The translations under genes and the position numbers were made by a program. From positions 1 to 9,290 of the forward strand of contig JAHFMQ010000032.1 in assembly GCA_023267775.1 (NCBI GenBank): a DNA stretch of 9,290 nt, written 5' to 3'. Source of the stretch: Candidatus Kaiserbacteria bacterium (GTDB taxonomy: Bacteria > Patescibacteriota > Minisyncoccia > Phycocordibacterales > Phycocordibacteraceae). How positions within the stretch are numbered: the stretch's first letter is position 1; every line of letters begins with the position of its first letter. The notes beneath the pieces were generated by a model. It worked only from the letters and a program-made list of their open reading frames with translations. It was not told the origin of the DNA and ran no database searches. Below, one piece after another: positions 1 through 5,607 of the stretch.

Positions 1-279
1 CCGAAAGAAAAAACACTCCTTGCATTTCTGATTTGGCGGGGGTGGATTTTTTCTTGAAAAAGGAAAGGGTGTTTTTCTTTCGGGGTTCTGTCCTCCAAGT
101 ATTCGGACAGGCGGAGTGCAAATGCAATTCGGACTCGTTTTTGCGAAACTATTTTGCGGGAGGAAGGATTCGCAAAAACGAGACTAATTCTTTGAAATGA
201 CGGGATTTGAATTTCGCCACGCAGGAGGGTGCGGGAGGAATGCACGGCGGTTCGGTTTTGAGTTTCGGATTTGACACTA
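1..279. repeat. Gene-free, hairpin-rich intergenic region
   Basis: No credible gene is visible. The stretch is dominated by inverted repeats. Bases 1-18 pair with 67-83 (CCGAAAGAAAAA against TTTTTCTTTCGG, with one bulged A and one G-T pair), and the pairing may extend beyond the window edge. CTGTCC at 88-93 pairs with GGACAG at 105-110. CTCGTTTTTGCGAA at 134-147 pairs perfectly over 14 bp with 169-182. A weaker nested set is CGCC 215-218 with GGCG 246-249 and GTGC 229-232 with GCAC 242-245. The 10-mer GCGGGAGGAA occurs at 156-165, inside the loop of the 14-bp hairpin, and again at 231-240. The region lies downstream of the minus-strand copper cluster, so one or more hairpins could end that transcript, but none is followed by a clear U-run. 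A structured RNA or a repeat family is equally possible. Confidence 0.6.
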
Positions 280-708
280 CTAATTAAAATTGACTGCAAA
301 ATTGTACATTCCCATACTGCAAAGTCCTTGAATAGTTCCGGTCTTTGGAGTACCCAGATCAATAACTTCTTCTCCTGTATTAGGCAGAATTTTCTGATAG
401 CCGATTGATCTGATGACCAATGACGCCGAGCAATCGTATGTGCCGTTTGTTTTCACAACCAGTTTTGTTGGGATGTTTGCTTGAGCTAAAGACACTTTGG
501 GCGAGTATCCGCCACGAGCATTTATGGTGACGTACTGAACACCATATCGTATTTCAACGTTTTGTGCCGACTCCGTACTGACCGAACCAAAGTCTTTTTT
601 TGACTGTCCTAAAAATACGATGCCGATACCTATAACCAGCGCGATTGTAATGATAATTGAAACGGTTTTATTCACCCCGTTAGAAATTTTTGGTTTTTGT
701 AATTCCAT
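280..708 (-). CDS. Membrane-anchored cupredoxin-like copper-binding protein
   Basis: 142 aa. Residues 15-34 form one hydrophobic helix (VSIIITIALVIGIGIVFLG), read as an uncleaved N-terminal anchor that places the rest outside the membrane. Residues about 60-142 look like the EfeO/plastocyanin-type cupredoxin domain: a GYSP motif (67-70), a first cysteine in YDCSAS (Cys93) and the terminal CSMGMY motif (Cys130, Met132, Met134). In this family such Cys/Met residues bind copper. In many bacteria this domain is fused to the C-terminus of HMA-TauE/SafE proteins; here it is a separate gene next to exactly such a protein. The likely role is to bind or pass on copper at the outer face of the membrane. 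The ATG at 706-708 follows an AT-rich leader without a convincing Shine-Dalgarno. The gene is last in the copper cluster, 78 bp after the preceding stop codon, and may have its own promoter (see 731-740). The domain call is from recalled motifs. Confidence 0.82.
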   Translation of the reverse strand: MELQKPKISNGVNKTVSIIITIALVIGIGIVFLGQSKKDFGSVSTESAQNVEIRYGVQYVTINARGGYSPKVSLAQANIPTKLVVKTNGTYDCSASLVIRSIGYQKILPNTGEEVIDLGTPKTGTIQGLCSMGMYNFAVNFN

Positions 709-775
709 AAATATTAATTGAAAAATATCTTTTATACCCTATTAAAATCAAAAATGGTGCGATTTCTAACGGGGT
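674..775. repeat. 14-bp inverted repeat flanking the cupredoxin start
   Basis: ACCCCGTTAGAAAT at 674-687 (codons about 8-12 of the cupredoxin gene) is the perfect reverse complement of 762-775, which lies 12 bp beyond the stop codon of the upstream TauE-like gene. The 74-bp interval holds the start codon and the putative -10 box. In a read-through mRNA from csoR-copA both arms are present and could fold, closing off the cupredoxin start. In an mRNA from the local promoter only one arm is present. The repeat is seen directly; the regulatory role is inferred. Confidence 0.6.
731..740 (-). promoter_or_regulatory. Putative cupredoxin -10 box with CsoR half-site
   Basis: On the minus strand this reads AGGGTATAAA. 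The plus-strand TTTATACCC is identical to the left half of the csoR operator/promoter (4379-4387), where the same bases combine the -10 hexamer and the operator half-site. Here the second half of the palindrome is missing and no good -35 is visible 16-18 bp upstream. It could be a weak or decayed CsoR-controlled internal promoter, placed about 23 bp before the start codon. Confidence 0.35.
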
Positions 776-786
776 TCATAGATTAA

Positions 787-1794
787 TTATATGTTAAATA
801 GCGGATTAATGATTCCTAGCCCGGCGAGTCCGGCGAGGAGCGCAAACAGTCCAAGTCCAATGACGACTATTCCTGCGGATTTGAAAAATAATGGAGCATG
901 TTTTCCGTGAGCAAATGAAGCAGAGCCGAATGAAAGAAGTAAAAGCATCGGCAACGTCCCCAAAGCGAATGCAAACATGAGAAGAAGTCCTGATAGGAAA
1001 GACCCACTGCTTAACGCCGAAATCTGCATCGACTGCGTAAAGCCGCATGGCAAGAAAAAAGTGGCAAAACCAAGAACAAGAGGGGTGAAAGTTTTGTGCT
1101 CTATTCTCCTAAAAAAGTTGAATAGCCCTGAGGGCAGTGCGATTTTATTTTTTGCAAAGACACCAACCAAATTCAGTCCCAAGAGTAGCATCACTACTGA
1201 TGCCAGAATACCCAATATCGCCGTAAGCGTGAAATTGATGCCGATCGCGCTACCGATTGCCCCAAGCACACCTCCCAACAATGCAAAACTAATGAGTCTT
1301 CCGGCATGAAATAGTGTGAACGTTTTTGTATCGCTTACATTGTCTTGCGATATCTTGGCGGAAAGTGACAAGACCAAGCCGCCGACTATCGCCAGACAGC
1401 TTGATACTGATGCAATGAGGCCGATCACAAAACTAGTGACGGGCGTTATTTGGTCGCCGATTCCAAGATTGAGAACTCCGGATTTTTGCAATAAGAAAAA
1501 TAGAACCAGAAACCCAAGTCCGATTGGAAGCGCCTGCCAAATAACTCCCTGATCGTTTCTCTCTTTCTCCTTTTTCTCAACCGAAAGAGAATACCCGTTG
1601 TGCTTTATTTTCTCCGTCAGCATCTCCGCGAGCTTGTGCTGGCTCTCATCGAGGGTGGTCTCAAGTGAGACGGTCTCATACTTGAGATCGACATTTGCAT
1701 GCTCGATGCCGATCTGTTCGCTCAGAGTGTCTTCGATGAAGATTTTGCATGATGCACAGTGAGTACCGGAAACGTGAAATGTATACGTATTCAT
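787..1794 (-). CDS. HMA domain fused to TauE/SafE (DsbD-like) membrane protein
   Basis: 335 aa. Residues 1-70 are a heavy-metal-associated (HMA) domain with the metal site GTHCASC (Cys13, Cys16); the usual Met before HCASC is Thr here. A charged linker (72-83) follows, then about six to seven hydrophobic helices between residues 88 and 333. These carry features of the 'sulfite exporter TauE/SafE' / cytochrome c biogenesis transmembrane family (PF13386-like): SSCLAIVGGL (131-140, matching the usual helix-1 Cys-x-Gly-Gly region) and FFLPCGFTQSMQ (246-257, matching the PCGP-Q motif, Cys250). In copper clusters such proteins are thought to move copper or reducing power across the membrane; the substrate is not known here. 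The gene starts 2 bp after the copA stop, which argues for translational coupling, as no strong Shine-Dalgarno is seen. Related proteins often end in a cupredoxin domain, which here is the next gene. Confidence 0.85.
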   Translation of the reverse strand: MNTYTFHVSGTHCASCKIFIEDTLSEQIGIEHANVDLKYETVSLETTLDESQHKLAEMLTEKIKHNGYSLSVEKKEKERNDQGVIWQALPIGLGFLVLFFLLQKSGVLNLGIGDQITPVTSFVIGLIASVSSCLAIVGGLVLSLSAKISQDNVSDTKTFTLFHAGRLISFALLGGVLGAIGSAIGINFTLTAILGILASVVMLLLGLNLVGVFAKNKIALPSGLFNFFRRIEHKTFTPLVLGFATFFLPCGFTQSMQISALSSGSFLSGLLLMFAFALGTLPMLLLLSFGSASFAHGKHAPLFFKSAGIVVIGLGLFALLAGLAGLGIINPLFNI

Positions 1795-1796
1795 AT

Positions 1797-4091
1797 TTAC
1801 ATTTTCTTAGCTTTAATTCTGAGTGAATTCGACACTACTGATACCGACGACATCGCCATAGCGAACCCAGCAAAGACCGGATTCAAGAGCCATCCGAAAA
1901 TCGGATAAAAGACTCCTGCCGCAAGCGGTATGCCCACGATGTTATATATAAACGCCCAGAACAGGTTTTGCTTGATGCCTCTCATGGTAATCTTGGAAAG
2001 CTTGATAGCCTTTACCAGCTTTGAAATATCGCCGCCAAGAAGAGTGATACCAGCCGACTCGATAGCGACATCCGTGCCAGTCCCCATAGCGATGCCCACA
2101 TCCGCTTGGGCAAGTGCCGGAGCGTCATTCACTCCGTCACCAGCCATCGCCACCACTCGGCCTTGCGACTGGATTGCCTGTATCTTTTCAAGCTTGTCTT
2201 GCGGTAGTACATGAGCAACCACATCGTCAATGCCCACCAGAGAGGCGATATACTTTGCGGCCTTCTCATCATCGCCAGTAAGCATAACCACTTTGATTCC
2301 AAGTTTATGTAAGTCGGCAACGGCCTGTTTTGACTCCTGTTTTATTTCGTCAGCCACCATCACAAAACCGAGTACTTTTTCTTTGATGGCAAGAATGACC
2401 GGCGTCTTGCCCTCCGAGGTAAACTCATTTAGTTTTGCGATGTCGAAATGAAGTTTGAGGTCGCTTACGAGTTTTGTATTGCCGACAAAATATTTAACAC
2501 CCTTGATTGTTCCTTTTAAGCCCTTGCCTTGTATGCCTTCAAATTCCGAAGTTTCTGAGAGAGGAATATTTTTTTCTTGAGCATAGCTCACGATTGCATG
2601 TGCAATCGGATGCTCGGACTTTTTCTCGAGCGAAGCAATGATCGACACCAGTTCGTCGTCCTCAACATCGGAGAGATTCTGGATATTTGCCAAAGTCGGC
2701 TTGCCTTTGGTGATTGTTCCCGTCTTATCAACGACAACTGTGTTGACCTTGTAAAGTTTTTCAAGGGTTGCGGCATCCTTGATGAGAATACCTTCCTTAG
2801 CTCCTTTGCCGACACCAACGATAATGGCCATCGGTGTAGCAAGCCCCAAGGCGCACGGACATGCGATAACAAGAATGCCCACAAACGAGACAAGACCGAA
2901 TGAGAGAGCTTGAGAGAACCCAAGATATTGAGAACCGACGACGAGCCACGCGCCAAGCGCAAGGAAAGCTATGACAAGAACAATAGGCACAAAAACCGCA
3001 GAGATTTTGTCTGCCAGTGCCTGAATCGGCGCTTTGCTTCCTTGGGCGTCTTCAACCATTTTAATAATCTGGGCAAGCAAAGTTTCCGATCCGACTTTTG
3101 TGGCTTTGAAAGTAAATGATCCGCTGGTGTTAATCGTTCCGGCAACGACAGAATCATTAATCTTTTTTTGCGCTGGCATGGGCTCGCCGGTGACCATAGA
3201 CTCGTCTATAAAGGATGATCCTTCGGTTATAACGCCATCCACCGGAATTTTAGCTCCGGGCTTAATGATAACTAAGTCCCCGTGCTTAACATCATTTACT
3301 GAAATCTCGACCTCCTTGCCGTCACGAATGATAAGGGCGGTCTTGGTTTGGAGATTGAGAAGTTTTTCAATCGCATCGCCTGTTTTTATTTTTGATCGTG
3401 CCTCCAAATATTTGCCGAGGGCAATAAACGTAATGACCACGATCGTCACATCGTAGTATTGATACTCAACATTTATAAAAGGTCGAAGCGCTTCTTCGAA
3501 AGCGGTGACAGCGAAACTGTAGAGATATGCGGCAACGGTTCCTATGCCAATTAGTGTGTCCATGTTCGCTTTGCCATAGCGAAGGAATCTATAGAAACCC
3601 AGCAAATAGGGCTTGCCGACTACAAAAAGAATATAGGTCGCCAAGAGAGGAAGTAGATGATGAAAAAATTCCTTAACTGCATAGCCCATTTCTGCCACGA
3701 TCCCGTATTGGGTGAAAATGTCCCATCCCATGATAAAAGCGGCAATAATAGCAAGTGGAATAGCTGAGAGCACCTTTGTTCTCATATCTGCGACTTCCGC
3801 AAGCTTGTCCTTTTTTGATTGGTTAAGCCCGAGGTGAGTGGCATGTTCTTCTGCCGACATGCCCATTTCTTCGGCTGAAGCAGGAATCTCCAAAGAGTAT
3901 CCAAATGGTTCTATGTGCTTAGAGAGATCATGTGGGTTTATTTTTGACGGATCAAACGAAACTTTTGCCTTTTCTGTGCCATAGTTCACTTCCGCTGACT
4001 CTACACCAGCGACTTTCTTGAAGGTCTTTTCGATTACCGACGAGCAGGAGGCGCAATGCATCCCCTTTATTTTGTATGTTTGTGTATGCAT
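1797..4091 (-). CDS. copA: Cu(I)-exporting P1B-type ATPase CopA
   Basis: 764 aa, normal length for a one-HMA CopA. Domains in order: HMA domain (1-70, GMHCASC at 10-16); a linker with Met and His residues (about 71-95); transmembrane helices from about 105; the actuator domain with TGE (301-303); the metal-site helix with CPC (411-413); phosphorylation motif DKTGT (Asp455); nucleotide-binding domain with the HP motif (494-495); the hinge GDGVNDAP (651-658); and two final helices. Tyr716-Asn717 and the Met745...Ser748/Ser749 cluster match the YN and MxxS signatures of the Cu(I)-specific P1B-1 subgroup. It would use ATP to pump Cu(I) out of the cytoplasm. The start codon is 1 bp after the csoR stop and has a plausible Shine-Dalgarno (GAGGA, inside the csoR end), so it is almost certainly in one operon with csoR. 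All catalytic motifs are intact. Confidence 0.96.
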   Translation of the reverse strand: MHTQTYKIKGMHCASCSSVIEKTFKKVAGVESAEVNYGTEKAKVSFDPSKINPHDLSKHIEPFGYSLEIPASAEEMGMSAEEHATHLGLNQSKKDKLAEVADMRTKVLSAIPLAIIAAFIMGWDIFTQYGIVAEMGYAVKEFFHHLLPLLATYILFVVGKPYLLGFYRFLRYGKANMDTLIGIGTVAAYLYSFAVTAFEEALRPFINVEYQYYDVTIVVITFIALGKYLEARSKIKTGDAIEKLLNLQTKTALIIRDGKEVEISVNDVKHGDLVIIKPGAKIPVDGVITEGSSFIDESMVTGEPMPAQKKINDSVVAGTINTSGSFTFKATKVGSETLLAQIIKMVEDAQGSKAPIQALADKISAVFVPIVLVIAFLALGAWLVVGSQYLGFSQALSFGLVSFVGILVIACPCALGLATPMAIIVGVGKGAKEGILIKDAATLEKLYKVNTVVVDKTGTITKGKPTLANIQNLSDVEDDELVSIIASLEKKSEHPIAHAIVSYAQEKNIPLSETSEFEGIQGKGLKGTIKGVKYFVGNTKLVSDLKLHFDIAKLNEFTSEGKTPVILAIKEKVLGFVMVADEIKQESKQAVADLHKLGIKVVMLTGDDEKAAKYIASLVGIDDVVAHVLPQDKLEKIQAIQSQGRVVAMAGDGVNDAPALAQADVGIAMGTGTDVAIESAGITLLGGDISKLVKAIKLSKITMRGIKQNLFWAFIYNIVGIPLAAGVFYPIFGWLLNPVFAGFAMAMSSVSVVSNSLRIKAKKM

Positions 4092-4092
4092 A

Positions 4093-4368
4093 TTATTTCC
4101 TCTTTAGCTTATACACTTTGATGATCTCCTCCTTTGCTTTCTTTGTCTGGCCGGATTGCATTTGATGATGCACACAGTGATCAAGATGGTTCTCAAGAAG
4201 CATGTCCTCGACATTAGACAGCCCTTGTTTTACTGCCGACGTTTGAGTAATGACATCAACACAATAGGTGTCGTTCTCAACCATCTTTTGAAGTCCCCGG
4301 ACTTGACCCTCCAAAAGCTTGAGGCGGCGGACTACTTTTGCCTTACTTTTTTCGTCCATGTATTTCAT
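4093..4368 (-). CDS. csoR: CsoR-family copper-sensing repressor
   Basis: 91 aa, all-helical DUF156 (CsoR/RcnR/FrmR) family. The Cu(I) ligand set is present as Cys36 (TYCVDVI), His61 (ENHLDH) and Cys65 (HCVHH). The C-H-C pattern separates copper-sensing CsoR from RcnR and FrmR, and the numbering matches that known for Mycobacterium tuberculosis CsoR. The basic N-terminal part (KVVRRLKLLEGQVRGLQ, 11-27) is the DNA-contact region of the family. Family knowledge: the apo form binds a G/C-tract operator and Cu(I) releases it. A perfect operator-like palindrome sits just upstream and the next gene is copA, so autoregulation with de-repression by copper is the natural reading. The start at 4366-4368 leaves only a few bases after the predicted transcription start; Met4 (4357-4359) is an alternative. 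No Shine-Dalgarno is visible. Confidence 0.94.
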   Translation of the reverse strand: MKYMDEKSKAKVVRRLKLLEGQVRGLQKMVENDTYCVDVITQTSAVKQGLSNVEDMLLENHLDHCVHHQMQSGQTKKAKEEIIKVYKLKRK

Positions 4369-4378
4369 ATAAAAACAG

Positions 4379-4406
4379 TTTATACCCCCTAGGGGGTATA
4401 AGTCAA
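4379..4406 (-). promoter_or_regulatory. csoR-copA promoter with CsoR operator
   Basis: The 20 bases at 4381-4400 form a perfect palindrome, TATACCCCCT followed by its exact complement AGGGGGTATA. This is the pattern of known CsoR operators: an A/T-rich edge, a G/C tract and a centre of TA. On the minus strand it is framed by TTGACT (-35, 4401-4406) and TATAAA (-10, 4384-4379) with a 16-bp spacer. A bound CsoR would therefore cover the spacer and -10 and block RNA polymerase. Predicted transcription starts near 4372, leaving almost no leader before the csoR ATG at 4368. Confidence 0.9.
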
Positions 4407-4510
4407 AATTGAAGCTCCACGCGAGCGAAGCGAGCGGTGGTGGGGCGATTCAGTTACATCGCTTCATTTTGGAAATAGGTTCGAGCTTGGTACAACAAAT
4501 ACACCTATAC

Positions 4511-4538
4511 AAAAAGCGCCGCTTCCGTGGCGCTTTTT
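4511..4538 (-). terminator. Intrinsic terminator after tRNA-Arg(CCG)
   Basis: AAAAAGCGCC at 4511-4520 and its exact complement GGCGCTTTTT at 4529-4538 form a 10-bp stem with an 8-nt loop. On the minus strand it lies 7 bp beyond the tRNA 3' end and ends in a U-run (TTTTTGT). The symmetry also gives a U-run on the plus strand, so it could act in both directions. It separates the tRNA unit from the copper operon promoter. Confidence 0.75.
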
Positions 4539-4545
4539 GTTTGTG

Positions 4546-4617
4546 TGCTCTCAACAGGAATCGAACCTGTATCTCCTCCTTCGGAGGGAGGTGTCCTATC
4601 CATTGAACGACGAGAGC
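4546..4617 (-). tRNA. tRNA-Arg (anticodon CCG)
   Basis: 72 nt, full cloverleaf by eye. The acceptor GCTCTCG (4617-4611) pairs with TGAGAGC (4553-4547), with one G-U pair at the inner end. The D stem is GTTC/GGAC. The anticodon stem CCTCC/GGAGG encloses the loop CTCCGAA, giving anticodon CCG, which reads CGG. The T arm is ACAGG-TTCGATT-CCTGT and the discriminator is A. The D loop has A at position 20, an arginine identity base. No CCA is encoded (CAC follows). It is nearly identical to the second tRNA-Arg through the acceptor and D arms (25 of the first 26 bases) and is a tandem paralogue. Confidence 0.95.
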
Positions 4618-4687
4618 GTGTCTGTATGGTACCTGAAATGTGGATGCTTGAGAGGACCAGCGATGACGCCATATCTCCCTCGACTAA

Positions 4688-4805
4688 ACTTTTGCCGTCG
4701 CAAAAGTGTGTCTGGGCAGGGCTCGCGGTTCGGCTCGCTAGCCGAACATCGCTCCGCCTTTCGATTCCTCACGCAGACAACGCGGGTTGTCTGCTTCGAG
4801 AGCAC
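4688..4805. repeat. Three hairpins with 4-nt loops and a split inverted tRNA-end copy
   Basis: The spacer between the two tRNA-Arg genes holds three perfect stem-loops. ACTTTTGC 4688-4695 pairs with 4700-4707 (loop CGTC). GTTCGGCT 4728-4735 pairs with 4740-4747 (loop CGCT). GCAGACAAC 4773-4781 pairs with 4786-4794 (loop GCGG). In addition, TTCGATTCCTC (4760-4770) and TCGAGAGCAC (4796-4805) are exact inverted copies of two adjoining pieces (4840-4850 and 4830-4839) of the 3' end of tRNA-Arg(GCG). The copy is split by 25 bp that contain the third hairpin. No protein gene is supported here. Confidence 0.6.
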
Positions 4806-4830
4806 AAAACTCACTATGTTCCTTTTTTGG

Positions 4831-4902
4831 TGCTCTCGAGAGGAATCGAACCTCTATTGCCAGCTCCGCAAGCTGGCGTCCTATCCGTTGAACGACGAGA
4901 GC
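4831..4902 (-). tRNA. tRNA-Arg (anticodon GCG)
   Basis: 72 nt, full cloverleaf. The acceptor GCTCTCG (4902-4896) pairs perfectly with CGAGAGC (4838-4832). The D stem is GTTC/GGAC. The anticodon stem CCAGC/GCTGG encloses TTGCGGA, giving anticodon GCG. The T arm is AGAGG-TTCGATT-CCTCT and the discriminator is A. Bases 4830-4828 read CCA on the minus strand, so this gene, unlike the other two tRNAs here, appears to encode its CCA end, perhaps by chance. Anticodon GCG is unusual: most bacteria read CGU/CGC/CGA with tRNA-Arg(ACG), deaminated to inosine by TadA. A -10-like TATACA (4918-4913) overlaps the stop codon of the upstream gene and precedes the tRNA by 10 bp. Confidence 0.93.
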
Positions 4903-4918
4903 AATAATTGAATGTATA

Positions 4919-5392
4919 TCAGAATCCAAGCCACGCCGCCACCAGATCGGTGAACGTGTGATGATGTTCGCCCTCGTCTACATGCTGTAAAAAATGGCCA
5001 TGCACAAAATCGACATCGACACCTTCTAATGGAATCACTAAATGAGGCGAAAGCCAACTTTCGTTCTTTATGGAAATCACTGACGGAAGTTTTCCTTCAG
5101 TATCTTCGAGAATAGAAAACGAGACCATTCGCTCAAACGGGTGTAACTCATCTCCAATAAGAATGCCTTGCTCGACAAGACGGAAGCGATGTAATGGAGG
5201 CTGTTTAGCCGCATGCAGTGCAAGGGAGGCGGCGGCGATGGCAATGAGGACGGCGAGCAAGAAACTGCCAAAGAGGATTGCCGCTACCGTGCCAGCGACA
5301 GCGACGATACCGAGCGCCCAATACCAGTCAGCGCTTTTCGGTTCATGATCATATTCTCTTCCTTCCCACTCAAAAAGAGCGTCGCGGGGCAT
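4919..5392 (-). CDS. Conserved two-helix membrane protein, function unknown
   Basis: 157 aa. The N-terminal part, with FEWEGREYDHEPKSADWYWALG (7-28), resembles a protein type I associate with Patescibacteria and to which I know no assigned function. Two adjacent hydrophobic helices follow (about 24-42 and 43-62), separated by a tight turn, with both ends likely cytoplasmic. The C-terminal 95 residues form a soluble domain that looks beta-rich (HRFRLVEQGILIGDELHPF, SFSILED, LVIPLEGVDVDFVHGHFLQHV) and recalls DUF5673/PH-like bacterial membrane proteins, though I cannot establish that link. A His cluster (EGEHHHTF, 141-148) is near the end. The gene ends 16 bp before tRNA-Arg(GCG). The ATG at 5390-5392 has no Shine-Dalgarno, but TATCAT (5405-5400) lies 7 bp upstream, consistent with a leaderless mRNA. 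Confidence 0.8.
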   Translation of the reverse strand: MPRDALFEWEGREYDHEPKSADWYWALGIVAVAGTVAAILFGSFLLAVLIAIAAASLALHAAKQPPLHRFRLVEQGILIGDELHPFERMVSFSILEDTEGKLPSVISIKNESWLSPHLVIPLEGVDVDFVHGHFLQHVDEGEHHHTFTDLVAAWLGF

Positions 5393-5414
5393 ATGAGGAA
5401 TGATAGCAGAGAGT

Positions 5415-5441
5415 CACAAAATCACTTCATGCGATTTTGTG
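5415..5441 (-). terminator. Hairpin downstream of tRNA-Ser, possible terminator
   Basis: CACAAAATC (5415-5423) and its exact complement GATTTTGTG (5433-5441) form a 9-bp stem with a 9-nt loop. It starts 6 bp beyond the 3' end of tRNA-Ser on the minus strand. The stem is A/T-rich and lacks a U-run after it, so it may serve for 3' processing rather than true termination. It also overlaps the place where a promoter for the 157-aa gene would lie. Confidence 0.4.
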
Positions 5442-5447
5442 TACAAG

Positions 5448-5532
5448 CGGAGGGGGCGAGATTCGAACTCGCGGATCCTTGCGGATCGATGGTTTTCAAG
5501 ACCATTGCACTAGACCACTATGCGACCCCTCC
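5448..5532 (-). tRNA. tRNA-Ser (anticodon TGA)
   Basis: 85 nt, class II tRNA. The acceptor GGAGGGG (5532-5526) pairs perfectly with CCCCTCC (5455-5449), and the discriminator is G as expected for serine. The anticodon stem ATGGT/ACCAT encloses CTTGAAA, giving anticodon TGA, which reads UCA and by wobble other UCN codons. A long variable arm with stem GATCC/GGATC and loop GCAA is typical of tRNA-Ser. The T arm is GCGAG-TTCGAAT-CTCGC. CCA is not encoded (CTT follows). Confidence 0.96.
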
Positions 5533-5546
5533 TTTCATTTTCGGGA

Positions 5547-5576
5547 ATACAATCTCTAGCTTATCCTTTTTTGTAA
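5547..5576 (-). promoter_or_regulatory. Putative tRNA-Ser promoter
   Basis: On the minus strand TTACAA (5576-5571) and TTGTAT (5552-5547) are separated by 18 bp and lie 14 bp before the tRNA 5' end. The match to sigma-70-type elements is moderate, and the spacing to the tRNA is right for a short 5' leader. Confidence 0.4.
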
Positions 5577-5607
5577 TCGGGGATAATGACTAGGTATGTG
5601 TAAGTAC

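Noticed and set aside
134..182. 14-bp inverted repeat as a CRISPR unit or integron attachment site
   Set aside because: There is no regularly spaced repeat array and no core-site motif pair; it is a single hairpin.
977..3456. Several plus-strand and other-frame open frames of 60-140 codons over the TauE-like gene and copA
   Set aside because: All lie antisense to or out of frame with strongly identified genes and show no family motifs.
4418..4470. GCGAGCGAAGCGAGCG-type repeat and a GCGAT/ATCGC hairpin
   Set aside because: Short, low-complexity symmetry with weak stems; not distinguishable from chance in this composition.
4409..4911. Plus-strand open frames with GIEPVSPPSEGG and GIEPLLPAPQAG-like stretches
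   Set aside because: These are the reverse strands of the two tRNA-Arg genes; such antisense-tRNA 'proteins' are a well-known annotation artefact.
5213..5593. Plus-strand open frame of 126 codons
   Set aside because: It runs antisense across the 157-aa gene start and tRNA-Ser; the peptide near the tRNA (ARFELADPCG) is again the antisense-tRNA type.
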